This document shows positions 1 through 12,828 of a stretch of 64,000 nucleotides of DNA, piece by piece. Source of the stretch: Urechis unicinctus. Lineage: Eukaryota > Annelida > Polychaeta > Xenopneusta > Urechidae. Both the position numbers and the translations under genes were made by a program. Under the pieces are notes generated by a model. It worked only from the letters and a program-made list of their open reading frames with translations. It was not told the DNA's origin and made no database searches. Position 1 is the first letter of the stretch. The number at the start of each line of letters is the position of its first letter. Location of the stretch: the NCBI GenBank assembly GCA_034190875.2, contig CM067355.1, positions 35,856,359 through 35,920,358 on the forward strand. The letters are read 5' to 3'.

Positions 1-176
1 GGATTGAGCTTTTAAAAATTTGAGGTAATGAAAAAAAAAAATTTAAAACCTTTGTATAATTGAATTTCTGGTACTAAACACTGCCAATGTCTGGGGAAAA
101 CCTCCCCCCAGGGGGTTTTTTTTCAAATTTTGGGATAAATTTGCAAAAATGAAACATAAAATTAACACCAAAAGTG
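1..176. other. Low-complexity AT-rich left edge
   Basis: This stretch is rich in A and T homopolymers, with one C-run/G-run pair near 108-118. It does not match the sequence that precedes the same junction in the other units. No gene is visible. It may be ordinary low-complexity DNA or a contig-edge artefact. Confidence 0.4.
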
Positions 177-240
177 TTTTTCCATCATTCAATTACAATT
201 TGTTCCTTATCATCCACTCCTAGATATCCTTGGCCCATCC
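177..240. repeat. Truncated tail of a preceding 5.7-kb unit
   Basis: These 64 bases match the last bases of units 1, 2 and 3 (for example 5921-5984 and 17333-17389). They run straight into the start of unit 1, so at least part of another unit once lay to the left. Confidence 0.7.
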
Positions 241-1416
241 ATTTAGAACGACGGCGAAAGCTTATGGGACGGACCTATGTTAGCTGTTTGAAAAATTGCT
301 GCCCAGGTAATGAATACAACATGTAAAATAAAAATGATCTTCTTTGCTACGTACATCTGTCCAATTGATCTCAGGTACATCTGAACACTGCCAGACTGTC
401 TGAGAGGCAACAATACCCCTCTCCAATACACATGAGGTTGATTTTGGCTAATGGTGCAGATCCAATTGTAGCGACATTCATAATGAAACAGTCAATATAG
501 ACTACCAAGAAGCTTTTCAATTACTATTTCTATTACTCCATTGTATATATGTACGCGTTGGATGGCTACCTCTGCCTTACAAATTCACCCTTTCAATTGC
601 CTTGTGCTACTTCTATAGCAGGCGAATGTACCAAGTAAAATCCGTTTTTCCACGACAATGCTTCGAATGAAATACATTGCAGCGATTTCGGCTTAAGATC
701 AAACTCATATCAAAGTTATTTTGACATAGATAGCAGTTACCTTTCTTTTTTAACATCCCTTATCACTTTCAGTGTGAGGAGAGGCGACACGGAACCAACC
801 TACACAATGCTTAAGGTAGCCGACCCTTATAATTACTTGTGAGGAATCATATTAAAGGCTAGATAACAATGATTGATATACATGGTCCTCGTGTGAATTG
901 ATTTAGTACCATGTAGGATATTTAAGACATTTACCCAATATTATGCTTTTGTTCTGTGAGGAGTACACATATACACAACGTTTATATTATGTTTCTACAC
1001 CTGTAAGTACGTATGTTCCATCAAGATTATGCTAGCTATTATATTGCCATTAAAATACGAAAGAAACATTATTAGGCGAGCTAAAATGTGATGCAGAGCT
1101 AACTTTTTACTTATTGACCATTCGGTCTTCTCATAGTCATCAACCGATTTTTAGAGAATGTCAGCAACATATCAACTACTACGTTTTCTGATTTAAATAA
1201 TAATAATGTAAGTGGTCAATTAGTATTATGACGTTAACATGGCCGTCATTTGTGCTGTTGTTCTTATATCTTGCCTTCTGAATGTTATGAGAAATTATTG
1301 TCGGAGCCATTATCAAGTGTTTTGGAGTGAAGTCTTTAAATAGGGTTAAAATCGAGAAATTTGGTAAGTGAAATTTCGTTAGTATCACAGAATGTAAATT
1401 TATCTCGCGTGTAAAA

Positions 1417-1764
1417 TTAATTAAGTCCATAGAGAGATTTGAGATGATCATTCTTGTTAATCCAAAATGACCACTCTTTAACAGAATATGTCATTTTTAA
1501 CCAAGTCCTTACAGGGCTAAATGTGACGTCATGTAATAAAAATAGACACATATTGTCTTGATACAAACTCAATATAAGCTTTAATTCACTACAAGAGAAC
1601 GAGATAAACAAGTTTGAAACATCACATGTGCGGCAAAGAGCTTTATTATGACGTTCTGCAAACATCATCGCATCGTTCAAAGCATTGTGAGCCTCGCAAT
1701 CTGTCTTACAATCCTTATTCACCAGAATCTCTGATTTGTAGCTACTAACCTCCAACCTGTTCAT
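1417..1764 (-). CDS. 115-residue cysteine ORF, possible third PAN-like exon, copy 1
   Basis: This open frame is kept at full length in all four units and is identical in copies 1-3. Its cysteines (KDCKTDC, then 20 residues, then LCRTC) mirror domain 2 of the neighbouring PAN-like gene (HCWQLC, then 19 residues, then RCILC), which lies about 360 bp upstream on the same strand. An acceptor-like sequence, gatgaacag, sits at its start, so it may be an exon of that gene or of a relative. I found no convincing donor that joins it in frame, because exon 2 ends in a stop. It has no signal peptide of its own. No family is recognised beyond this resemblance. Confidence 0.35.
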   Translation of the reverse strand: MNRLEVSSYKSEILVNKDCKTDCEAHNALNDAMMFAERHNKALCRTCDVSNLFISFSCSELKLILSLYQDNMCLFLLHDVTFSPVRTWLKMTYSVKEWSFWINKNDHLKSLYGLN

Positions 1765-2124
1765 CAGAATCTTAGAGCTGGATAATCATTTAAAAGCCAT
1801 GATAGTCTTGATAACAATATTTAAAAACATGAAAATACAAAGGTGCATCATGTGAAAAATCAATAAAACTTACGATTATGATTTATAGTTGCATTCTGTT
1901 CTATGCTTGAGGCAGCTGTTCTGTACTGTGCATGCTTTTTTATTATACTTAAAGCAGAAATGTTGTATTCAGTATGTGAAACCTATCATACTGTAAATAC
2001 TTATCTTAGTAATGAAGCAATTGGGTGATTCCTCTGCTAACATACATCAAATTAGATCCGCGCGACAATAATGTATGTATCTTCATCGATTGATAATTAT
2101 CAATTGTGCATAGATATCTGAAGT

Positions 2125-2824
2125 CTAATTGGTTTTTGATGGGTAGTAAACCAAACCCTGGAGAACTCGATCCCGATGCCGCACAATATACTGCAGCGGA
2201 ATAGCAGAGATCGCTGTTTCACACAGGATGCATCGACGTTTGCTTGGTATCCATTCCGCGAGCTGACATGAAAACAACTCATACGAAAGACACAGCTGCC
2301 AGCAATGATCTACTGTCTCCACATTATCAATCCAATGGTCGTCGAAGCCAATTGTACCGGTGCCCGTCAGTCGTTGTATTGCCCATGTGCCTGCTTTAGC
2401 GGAGAAGCAACATAATCACACAGCACTTGATTACAGATACTTGGTCCCCATCAATAAATAGTATTCTAATGCAATGACAAACACTACTGTACTCACCGCT
2501 GTAGATGTAGCGATACTTCTCGTATTTCTTCCCTGATACTCGCCCCGTTAGAGTTGTAGGATTCTTTACGTCACAAACGTAGTTACTTCCACCGACAGGA
2601 TAGAAAATTGCTGAATCACAAAACCCATATGTGCAGCTAAATATGGCACATTCTAATGCATCAGTAACATTCTTTAGGTAGAGCGAATCTGCCCGTACAG
2701 AGACACCATATTCAACGCGGAATAAAACGCTTTCTATAGCTCTACAGGACACTACTGTCTGTCCAATCACAGCGATAATGATCGCGATCGTTATCCTTTG
2801 GTCATTCCAGGCTCTTAACATCAT
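2125..2824 (-). CDS. Secreted two-domain PAN/apple-like protein, copy 1
   Basis: This gene model has two exons: exon 1 at 2824-2497, exon 2 at 2390-2125. The donor is GTGAGT just after exon 1. The acceptor is preceded by a pyrimidine-rich stretch ending in AAAGCAG. Both junctions are phase 1 and the model gives about 197 residues. The N terminus is a classic signal peptide: a short charged start, then a hydrophobic core (ITIAIIIAVIGQTVVS) at about residues 10-26. Domain 1 (about 30-108) has CAIFSC, GFCDSAIFYP and YVCDVK. Domain 2 has VDHCWQLC, FSCQLAEW and RRCILCE. These Cys-x3/4-Cys...Cys...Cys patterns resemble PAN/apple modules, which bind carbohydrate or protein outside cells. The family call is pattern-based, and further exons cannot be excluded. 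Signal peptide and splice sites are seen directly; function is inferred. Confidence 0.6.
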
Positions 2825-2919
2825 GAATCTCGGTAACCTTATTTGACCAAATATATGAGCTCCAATTCAGTCTATATCCGGCAAATAGTGATTTTTGACT
2901 AGGCTGTTCCCTTACGTGG

Positions 2920-3074
2920 GGCCAGATGAAATAATTATATCCAGAATATAGTCTGAAGCTAGGGTTGAACGTAAGAGTAATGACAGCGTTCACTTCAGTG
3001 GGTCCAGATGAAATGATCATATTTAGAATAACGTTGGAGGCTAGGGTTGAACGTAAGTGCACGTGATAACAGCG
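2920..3074. repeat. 80-bp direct repeat upstream of PAN-like gene
   Basis: Two diverged copies built on ccagatgaaat and agggttgaacgtaag lie just upstream of the PAN-like start codon. All four units have them (8660-8813, 14320-14475 and 33558-33710). They fall in the likely promoter or 5' untranslated region. A 92-residue ORF that runs through them is probably not coding. Confidence 0.6.
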
Positions 3075-5499
3075 CCCCACCTACCCTTTATCCTCCTGTC
3101 TTTCAAATTACACAGCCAATTTATTACTTATCGAGTTCTGTGTGTCGCCCTCAGCATTGTACTTGCGGGCTGAATCCCTCCCATATCAATGATGCAACTA
3201 GTTGTCTCAATGGACTCAATTAGCTTAGCTCTACGGTAGCTACTGGAAGAACATTTTACATTGAACCATGCCTTTTTATTTACCACGGCCACGCACCTAT
3301 GGTATTCCTAGCCAATAGATGATGCATATGTGATCGATAAACACATGCAAATTATCCATCCCCACCCACAACACACACATGCACAAATATCCGCCGTGTG
3401 GTATTGTAATGAACTAGGAATTGGCGGACGCGGTCAGATATCTTTCATTTATGTGCTTTAATGAGTGTGTCTAGTGATGACGCACATATTTATTGCTTTA
3501 ATGAGTGTGTCTAGTGTTGACAACCTTTAATAGTGAATTTTATGTGTATCGTTCTAGTTCGCTTTAATGCTGTGTTGACGCACATATTTATTTATTATCT
3601 TTACGCACATATCTAAGGATGGTAATCTTTATATCTAAGGATGGTAATAATTGGCCGAGGAGATGGAAGAATTGTGAGTAGTAAGTCTGCTATGTGGAAT
3701 CATGTGATGGATAGCATTAGTTTGGAATGCTTTTAGTGACTGACCTGGTAACTGTGGTTACTTGGTCTGGGTGATTTTACATATTGGTTTCTGTGACTTT
3801 CTTGGTCTGGGGGATTTTTCATAATGGTTTTGAAAGACTTACTTGTCATTATGATTTTTCATAAAGGTTGAAAAAACTTTTTTGGTCTGGGTGGTTATCC
3901 ATAATGGTTTAATTTGTGTACTTTGTCTTAGTATTCTTCCAACATTGAATCCGGTTTATGAAACAGTGCTTATTCGTGGTTAGGCTTATTCAGCTATAAT
4001 AGTACATGATTACGTTATCAAGTATGTAATTCAGTGGATGTATGAGTTTTCAACATGCCCGGTTCTCATAATGTTGTGATCAAATATATAAAAGCCATGT
4101 TGTATGGTAACCGACCACATAAAGTTGAAAGCCCGTAGTTAAATTTCTCGTGTTAGTCTTCTGTTCTATCAAAACGTCGTACAATTGTCTGAAATAATAA
4201 CGGGTATAGCAACTAAAACAGGTGTTTTTGCCACTTAACTCGACTAGATCCAATGTAAAACCACATACAGAATGACGTCCCTGAATGAATCTACTTCATA
4301 TTTACCAAATTTCCCCATATGCTACAGCATAGGGAACGTCTCAGAAACAAAATCCATCGCTCTCCATTCGCATAACTCTCCAATAAAAGCTAATATTGAA
4401 TATCTATTGTGCAAGCTGCTTTGAGAATAGCGTCTATTCCCTTGTACACATGCATTAGCTACAAGGTACTAGGCACAATCTCCGGCAAGATAGGCAACAT
4501 ATCGATTACTCAAACTGCATTTACATTAAATGTGCATTATTTTGGAACAATGCCAGTACTGGCAATATCTACATTTGTGAGAAACAAGTTGCCTTCTACT
4601 TCTCGCTTTCATTCATAGGTCAATAAAGGCTTAGCAATATTGGACACGCGCTAAAATGTGTGACAGTAAATAGTGAATTATTGTCAAACAGTAGAGTATT
4701 CAATTATGCCGACTGGCACTATAACAGCTTCTGCTGAAGTGTGTGCTACTATTCTGATATATTCTGTATGTAAACTACATCGGCTCGTGTGACCATAAAG
4801 AAAGCTAGTACATGTAAGCCACATCCAGTTAAAACAATAACAATATTACAGCCTTAATCTATAACCTACATAAGTATACGGGAAACGCGCTATGAAGGCT
4901 ACTTCAGGTAAATTGCACCAACCTGAATACAGATAAGGATTATACTGAAAGCGACTATATGCAAGCAAAATCCATATAAAACTTTTCACAATAAGGGACC
5001 CTACGAAAAGCAGCTACATATGAATAAAATCCACTTAGATACGCTATTGGACCATGTAGAAAGCTGGTGCATATAAATGCCAGTAGAGAAAAACCCGCTG
5101 TCGGTAGATTATGCAATCATTAAATACGATAATCCCCGGGTGTTTTAACGTAGTGAAGAGAAATGTTGCTTTGTTTGCTTGGTCCCAAGAATATCTAGTA
5201 TGAGTTATGTAGATGAATAACTCGAGGTAATCCATAGTCTTGAGGCTCTAAAAGTCTTTACTGCCTGTTCATCTTAAACGCTCGTTTGGGTTTTTGTTAT
5301 CAACTTACCGACGGTCTTATATATTTACTTATATTCTAAAAACGTAATAATAATACTGCCGTGTATGTATATTGCGCTACATAAGGCTTTTCTGCGCTGT
5401 GTTTGTAAAACATTTAGAAATTTAGGTATGCCTTCAGGTCTTGATTGAAAACACTGAGAATTAGGCTTTGTGGTAGTGAGTTACATAACTAATTTCCTG

Positions 5500-5930
5500 C
5501 AGACATGCTGATCGTAGACTCCTGGGTGGCTGATGGAGTAGGAGACAATCAACCACGTACGTTTGTTCCTGTAGTGCCTTGTTCTCTAGAAAAATGACTT
5601 CTGATGAGATTGGTATAATGTGATCCCTCCCGTTTGCCCCAATCAGTAGCCGTCCAGCCCTTTATACAGAGTTGCAATGGTAGCGTCAGGATGGTTGATC
5701 AGGAGAGCATTGTTGAAGTCAAGGCGTGATGTGCCCTTGGCATTGATGATCAGTTTTTCTTTCTTGGATGACATCGGGTCTTACTGACGCGATGGATGCT
5801 GACGAAGACTTCCCTTGTTACTGTGGTGATCTGTTATGATCAGGTATCTGTCTAGCACTGCTTCCAGGTTCCTCGCACGCTTTGATGCTCTGATAACTGC
5901 ATTGCTCCATTGTATCTCTGTTTTTCCATC
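5500..5930 (-). pseudogene. LINE reverse-transcriptase 3' remnant in unit 1 (short form)
   Basis: Read on the minus strand, broken frames give SRLDFNNALL, the usual motif near the end of non-LTR reverse transcriptases. Stops and frameshifts are frequent. An internal deletion has removed the later LHWLPV motif that is seen in units 3 and 4. The same short form lies at 11165-11595 in unit 2. Confidence 0.5.
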
Positions 5931-7161
5931 ATTCAATTACAATTTGTTCCTTATCATCCACTCCTAGATATCCTTGGCCCATCCATTTAGAACGACGGCG
6001 AAAGCTTATGGGACGGACCTATGTTAGCTGTTTGAAAAATTGCTGCCCAGGTAATGAATACAACATGTAAAATAAAAATGATCTTCTTTGCTACGTACAT
6101 CTGTCCAATTGATCTCAGGTACATCTGAACACTGCCAGACTGTCTGAGAGGCAACAATACCCCTCTCCAATACACATGAGGTTGATTTTGGCTAATGGTG
6201 CAGATCCAATTGTAGCGACATTCATAATGAAACAGTCAATATAGACTACCAAGAAGCTTTTCAATTACTATTTCTATTACTCCCATTGTATATATGTACG
6301 CGTTGGATGGCTACCTCTGCCTTACAAATTCACCCTTTCAATTGCCTTGTGCTACTTCTATAGCAGGCGAATGTACCAAGTAAAATCCGTTTTTCCACGA
6401 CAATGCTTCGAATGAAATACATTGCAGCGATTTCGGCTTAAGATCAAACTCATATCAAAGTTATTTTGACATAGATAGCAGTTACCTTTCTTTTTTAACA
6501 TCCCTTATCACTTTCAGTGTGAGGAGAGGCGACACGGAACCAACCTACACAATGCTTAAGGTAGCCGACCCTTATAATTACTTGTGAGGAATCATATTAA
6601 AGGCTAGATAACAATGATTGATATACATGGTCCTCGTGTGAATTGATTTAGTACCATGTAGGATATTTAAGACATTTACCCAATATTATGCTTTTGTTCT
6701 GTGAGGAGTACACATATACACAACGTTTATATTATGTTTCTACACCTGTAAGTACGTATGTTCCATCAAGATTATGCTAGCTATTATATTGCCATTAAAA
6801 TACGAAAGAACATTATTAGGCGAGCTAAAATGTGATGCAGAGCTAACTTTTTACTTATTGACCATTCGGTCTTCTCATAGTCATCAACCGATTTTTAAGA
6901 GAATGTCAGCAACATATCAACTACTACGTTTTCTGATTTAAATAATAATAATGTAAGTGGTCAATTAGTATTATGACGTTAACATGGCCGTCATTTGTGC
7001 TGTTGTTCTTATATCTTGCCTTCTGAATGTTATGAGAAATTATTGTCGGAGCCATTATCAAGTGTTTTGGAGTGAAGTCTTTAAATAGGGTTAAAATCGA
7101 GAAATTTGGTAAGTGAAATTTCGTTAGTATCACAGAATGTAAATTTATCTCGCGTGTGAAA

Positions 7162-7509
7162 TTAATTAAGTCCATAGAGAGATTTGAGATGATCATTCTT
7201 GTTAATCCAAAATGACCACTCTTTAACAGAATATGTCATTTTTAACCAAGTCCTTACAGGGCTAAATGTGACGTCATGTAATAAAAATAGACACATATTG
7301 TCTTGATACAAACTCAATATAAGCTTTAATTCACTACAAGAGAACGAGATAAACAAGTTTGAAACATCACATGTGCGGCAAAGAGCTTTATTATGACGTT
7401 CTGCAAACATCATCGCATCGTTCAAAGCATTGTGAGCCTCGCAATCTGTCTTACAATCCTTATTCACCAGAATCTCTGATTTGTAGCTACTAACCTCCAA
7501 CCTGTTCAT
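7162..7509 (-). CDS. 115-residue cysteine ORF, copy 2
   Basis: The predicted protein is identical to copy 1 at 1417-1764, with the CKTDC and CRTC pairs. It lies about 350 bp downstream of the frameshifted PAN-like copy 2. The same doubt applies: it is either a third domain exon or a chance ORF kept open only because the units are young. Confidence 0.33.
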   Translation of the reverse strand: MNRLEVSSYKSEILVNKDCKTDCEAHNALNDAMMFAERHNKALCRTCDVSNLFISFSCSELKLILSLYQDNMCLFLLHDVTFSPVRTWLKMTYSVKEWSFWINKNDHLKSLYGLN

Positions 7510-7861
7510 CAGAATCTTAGAGCTGGATAATCATTTAAAAGCCATGATAGTCTTGATAATAATATTTAAAAACATGAAAATACTAAGGAGCATCAATTAA
7601 AAATTACGATTATGATTATGATTTATAGTTGCATTCTGTTCTATGCTTGAGGCTGTTCTGTACTGTGCATGCTTTTTTATTATACTTAAAGCAGAAATGT
7701 TGTATTCAGTATGTGAAACCTATCATACTGTAAATACTTATCTTAGTAATGAAGCAATTGGGTGATTCCTCTGCTAACATACATCAAATTAGATCCGCGC
7801 GACAATAATGTATGTATCTTCATCGATTGATAATTATCAATTGTGCATAGATATCTGAAGT

Positions 7862-8560
7862 CTAATTGGTTTTTGATGGGTTGTAAACCAAACCCTGGAG
7901 AACTCGATCCCGATGCCGCACAATATACTGCAGCGGAATAGCAGAGATCGCTGTTTCACACAGGATGCACCGACGTTTGCTTGGTATCCATTCCGCGAGC
8001 TGACATGAAAACGACTCATACGAAAGACACAGCTGCCAGCAATGATCTACTGTCTCCACATTATCAATCCAATGGTCGTCAAAAGCCAATTGTACCGGTG
8101 CCCGTCAGTCGTTGTATTGCCCATGTGCCTGCTTTAGCGGAGTAGCAGCATAATCACACAGCACTTTGATTACAGATACTTGGTCCCCATCAATAAATAG
8201 TATTCTAATGCAATGACAAACACTACTGTACTCACCGCTGTAGATGTAGCGATACTTCTCGTATTTCTTCCCTGATACTCGTCCCGTTAGAGTTGTAGAA
8301 TTTTTTACATCACAAACGTAGTTACTTCCACCGACAGGATAGAAAATTGCTGAATCACAAAGCCCATATGTGCAGCTAAATATGGCACATTCTTCTGCAT
8401 CAGTAACATTCTTTAGGTAGAGCGAATCTGCCCGTACAGAGACACCATATTCAACGCGGAATAAAACGCTTTCTATAGCTCTACAGGACACTACTGTCTG
8501 TCCAATCACAGCGATAATGATCGCGATCGTTATCCTTTGGTCATTCCAGGCTCTTAACAT
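7862..8560 (-). pseudogene. PAN/apple-like gene, copy 2, frameshifted in exon 2
   Basis: Exon 1 (8560-8236) keeps the signal peptide, the first cysteine domain and the GTGAGT donor. Exon 2 (8128-7862) is 267 bases long instead of 266. An extra A in the run at 8081-8084 (gtcgtcaaaagcc) shifts the frame between the acceptor and the second domain, so the two domains no longer join in frame under the copy 1 model. The downstream domain is otherwise unchanged (CWQLC, CILCE). The extra base sits in a homopolymer, so a sequencing error is possible. Alternative splicing or an internal start could also be considered, but the simplest reading is a broken copy. Confidence 0.55.
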
Positions 8561-11500
8561 CGTGAATCTCGGTAACCTTATTTGACCAAATATATGAGCT
8601 CCAATTCAGTCTGTATCCGGAAAATAGTGATTTTTGACTAGGCTGTTCCCTTACGTGGGGCCAGATGAAATAATTATATCCAGAATATAGTCTGAAGCTA
8701 GGGTTGAACGTAAGAGTAATGACAGCGTTCACTTCAGTGGGTCCAGATGAAATGATCATATTTAGAATAACGTTGGAGGCTAGGGTTGAACGTAAGTGCA
8801 CGTGATAACAGCGCCCCACCTACCCTTTATCCTCCTGTCTTTCAAATTACACAGCCAATTTATTACTTATCGAGTTCTGTGTGTCGCCCTCAGCATTGTA
8901 CTTGCGGGCTGAATCCCTCCCATATCAATGATGCAACTAGTTGTCTCAATGGACTCAATTAGCTTAGCTCTACGGTAGCTACTGGAAGAACATTTTACAT
9001 TGAACCATGCCTTTTTATTTACCACTGCCACGCACCTATGGTATTCCTAGCCAATAGATGATGCATATGTGATCGATAAACACATGCAAATTATCCATCC
9101 CCACCCACAACACACACATGCACAAATATCCGCCGTGTGGTATTGTAATGAACTAGGAATTGGCGGACGCGGTCAGATATCTTTTTAATGAGTGTGTCAT
9201 TTATGTGCTTTAATGAGTGTGTCTAGTGATGACGCACATATTTATTTCAACCAATACGTGAATTGTATCGTTCTTGTTCGCGCTGTTATTTATTATCTTT
9301 ATATCTAAGGATGGTAATAATTGGCCGAGGAGATGGAAGAATTGTGAGTAGTAAGTCTGCTATGTGGAATCATGTGATGGATAGCATTAGTTTGGAATGC
9401 TTTTAGTGACTGACCTGGTAACTGTGGTTACTTGGTCTGGGTGATTTTACATATTGGTTTCTGTGACTTTCTTGGTCTGGGGGATTTTTCATAATGGTTT
9501 GAAAGACTTACTTTGTCATTATGATTTTTCATAAAGGTTGAAAAAACTTTTTTGGTCTGGGTGGTTATCCATAATGGTTTAATTTGTGTACTTTGTCTTA
9601 GTATTCTTCCAACATTGAATCCGGTTTATGAAACAGTGCTTATTCGTGGTTAGGCTTATTCAGCTATAATAGTACATGATTACGTTATCAAGTATGTAAT
9701 TCAGTGGATGTATGAGTTTTCAACATGCCCGGTTCTCATAATGTTGTGATCAAATATATAAAAGCCATGTTGTATGGTAACCGACCACATAAAGTTGAAA
9801 GCCCGTAGTTAAATTTCTCGTGTTAGTCTTCTGTTCTATCAAAACGTCGTACAATTGTCTGAAATAATAACGGGTATAGCAACTAAAACAGGTGTTTTTG
9901 CCACTTAACTCGACTAGATCCAATGTAAAACCACATACAGAATGACGTCCCTGAATGAATCTACTTCATATTTACCAAATTTCCCCATATGCTACAGCAT
10001 AGGGAACGTCTCAGAAACAAAATCCATCGCTCTCCATTCGCATAACTCTCCAATAAAAGCTAATATTGAATATCTATTGTGCAAGCTGCTTTGAGAATAG
10101 CGTCTATTCCCTTGTACACATGCATTAGCTACAAGGTACTAGGCACAATCTCCGGCAAGATAGGCAACATATCGATTACTCAAACTGCATTTACATTAAA
10201 TGTGCATTATTTTGGAACAATGCCAGTACTGGCAATATCTACATTTGTGAGAAACAAGTTGCCTTCTACTTCTCGCTTTCATTCATAGGTCAATAAAGGC
10301 TTAGCAATATTGGACACGCTAAAATGTGTGACAGTAAATAGTGAATTATTGTCAAACAGTAGAGTATTCAATTATGCCGACTGGCACTATAACAGCTTCT
10401 GCTGAAGTGTGCTACTATTCTGATATATTCTGTATGTAAACTACATCGGCTCGTGTGACCATAAAGAAAGCTAGTACATGTAAGCCACATCCAGTTAAAA
10501 CAATAACAATATTACAGCCTTAATCTATAACCTACATAAGTATACGGGAAACGCGCTATGAAGGCTACTTCAGGTAAATTGCACCAACCTGAATACAGAT
10601 AAGGATTATACTGAAGGCGACTATATGCAAGCAAAATCCATATAAAACTTTTCACAATAAGGGACCCTACGAAAAGCAGCAGCTACATATGAATAAAATC
10701 CACTTAGATACGCTATTGGACCATGTAGAAAGCTGGTGCATATAAATGCCAGTAGAGAAAAAACCGCTGTCGGTAGATTATGCAATCATTAAATACGATA
10801 ATCCCCGGGTGTTTTAACGTAGTGAAGAGAAATGTTGCTTTGTTTGCTTGGTCCCAAGAATATCTAGTATGAGTTATGTAGATGAATAACTCGAGGTAAT
10901 CCATAGTCTTGAGGCTCTAAAAGTCTTTACTGCCTGTTCATCTTAAACGCTCGTTTGGGTTTTTGTTATCAACTTACCGACGGTCTTATATATTTACTTA
11001 TATTCTAAAACGTAATAATAATACTGCCGTGTATGTATATTGCGCTACATAAGGCTTTTCTGCGCTGTGTTGTAAAAACATTTAGAAATTTAGGTATGCC
11101 TTCAGGTCTTGATTGAAAACACTGAGAATTAGGCTTTGTGGTAGTGAGTTACATAACTAATTTCCTGCAGACATGCTGATCGTAGACTCCTGGGTGGCTG
11201 ATGGAGTAGGAGACAATCAACCACGTACGTTTGTTCCTGTAGTGCCTTGTTCTCTAGAAAAATGACTTCTGATGAGATTGGTATAATGTGATCCCTCCCG
11301 TTTGCCCCAATCAGTAGCCGTCCAGCCCTTTATACAGAGTTGCAATGGTAGCGTCAGGATGGTTGATCAGGAGAGCATTGTTGAAGTCAAGGCGTGATGT
11401 GCCCTTGGCATTGATGATCAGTTTTTCTTTCTTGGATGACATCGGGTCTTACTGACGCGATGGATGCTGACGAAGACTTCCCTTGTTACTGTGGTGATCT

Positions 11501-12828
11501 GTTATGATCAGGTATCTGTCTAGCACTGCTTCCAGGTTCCTCGCACGCTTTGATGCTCTGATAACTGCATTGCTCCATTGTATCTCTGTTTTTCCATCAT
11601 TCAATTACAATTTGTTCCTTATCATCCACTCCTAGATATCCTTGGCCCATCCATTTAGAACGACGGCGAAAGCTTATGGGACGGACCTATGTTAGCTGTT
11701 TGAAAAATTGCTGCCCAGGTAATGAATACAACATGTAAAATAAAAATGATCTTCTTTGCTACGTACATCTGTCCAATTGATCTCAGGTACATCTGAACAC
11801 TGCCAGACTGTCTGAGAGGCAACAATACCCCTCTCCAATACACATGAGGTTGATTTTGGCTAATGGTGCAGATCCAATTGTAGCGACATTCATAATGAAA
11901 CAGTCAATATAGACTACCAAGAAGCTTTTCAATTACTATTTCTATTACTCCATTGTATATATGTACGCGTTGGATGGCTACCTCTGCCTTACAAATTCAC
12001 CCTTTCAATTGCCTTGTGCTACTTCTATAGCAGACGAATGTACCAAGTAAAATCCGTTTTTCCATGACAATGCTTCGAATGAAATACATTGCAGCGATTT
12101 CGGCTTAAGATCAAACTCATATCAAAGTTATTTTGACATAGATAGCAGTTACCTTTCTTTTTTAACATCCCTTATCACTTTCAGTGTGAGGAGAGGCGAC
12201 ACGGAACCAACCTACACAATGCTTAAGGTAGCCGACCCTTATAATTACTTGTGAGGAATCATATTAAAGGCTAGATAACAATGATTGATATACATGGTCC
12301 TCGTGTGAATTGATTTAGTACCATGTAGGATATTTAAGACATTTACCCAATATTATGCTTTTGTTCTGTGAGGAGTACACATATACACAACGTTTATATT
12401 ATGTTTCTACACCTGTAAGTACGTATGTTCCATCAAGATTATGCTAGCTATTATATTGCCATTAAAATACGAAAGAACATTATTAGGCGAGCTAAAATGT
12501 GATGCAGAGCTAACTTTTTACTTATTGACCATTCGGTCTTCTCATAGTCATCAACCGATTTTTAAGAGAATGTCAGCAACATATCAACTACTACGTTTTC
12601 TGATTTAAATAATAATAATGTAAGTGGTCAATTAGTATTATGACGTTAACATGGCCGTCATTTGTGCTGTTGTTCTTATATCTTGCCTTCTGAATGTTAT
12701 GAGAAATTATTGTCGGAGCCATTATCAAGTGTTTTGGAGTGAAGTCTTTAAATAGGGTTAAAATCGAGAAATTTGGTAAGTGAAATTTCGTTAGTATCAC
12801 AGAATGTAAATTTATCTCGCGTGTAAAA

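Larger units (their letters stand above)
241..5984. repeat. Tandem 5.7-kb unit, copy 1
   Basis: This is the first full unit of a head-to-tail array. The join to unit 2 reads ccttggcccatccatttaga and recurs at 5972 and 11640. Within the unit, in plus-strand order, lie: a short ORF at 243-431 (minus) of unknown meaning that is kept in all copies; the cysteine ORF at 1417-1764; the PAN-like gene at 2125-2824; an 80-bp direct repeat at 2920-3074; a degenerate repeat of about 40 bp, built on ttggtctggg, at 3757-3910; a degenerate repeat of about 60 bp at 4780-5090; and a LINE remnant at about 5500-5930. Copy 1 alone has extra short duplications at 3455-3650. It differs from copies 2 and 3 by scattered substitutions and small indels, so the duplication is recent. 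Confidence 0.9.
5985..11652. repeat. Tandem 5.7-kb unit, copy 2
   Basis: This is the second head-to-tail unit (5,668 bp), colinear with copy 1. The internal order is the same: cysteine ORF at 7162-7509, PAN-like gene at 7862-8560, upstream direct repeat at about 8660-8813, and the short LINE remnant at about 11165-11595. The PAN-like gene here carries a one-base insertion in exon 2. The LINE remnant has the same internal deletion as in copy 1, which groups copies 1 and 2 against copies 3 and 4. Confidence 0.9.

Noticed and set aside
243-431. 62-residue ORF kept in all four units, with a hydrophobic stretch
   Set aside because: Conservation is explained by the youth of the units; no splice context, signal or family was found.
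2802-3080. 92-residue ORF upstream of the PAN-like gene
   Set aside because: It overlaps the start of the better gene in another frame and spans an internal 80-bp direct repeat.
4409-4618. 69-residue plus-strand ORF present in units 1-3
   Set aside because: The unit 4 copy is frameshifted, and the similarity to 59440-59690 suggests that the opposite strand carried the old exon.
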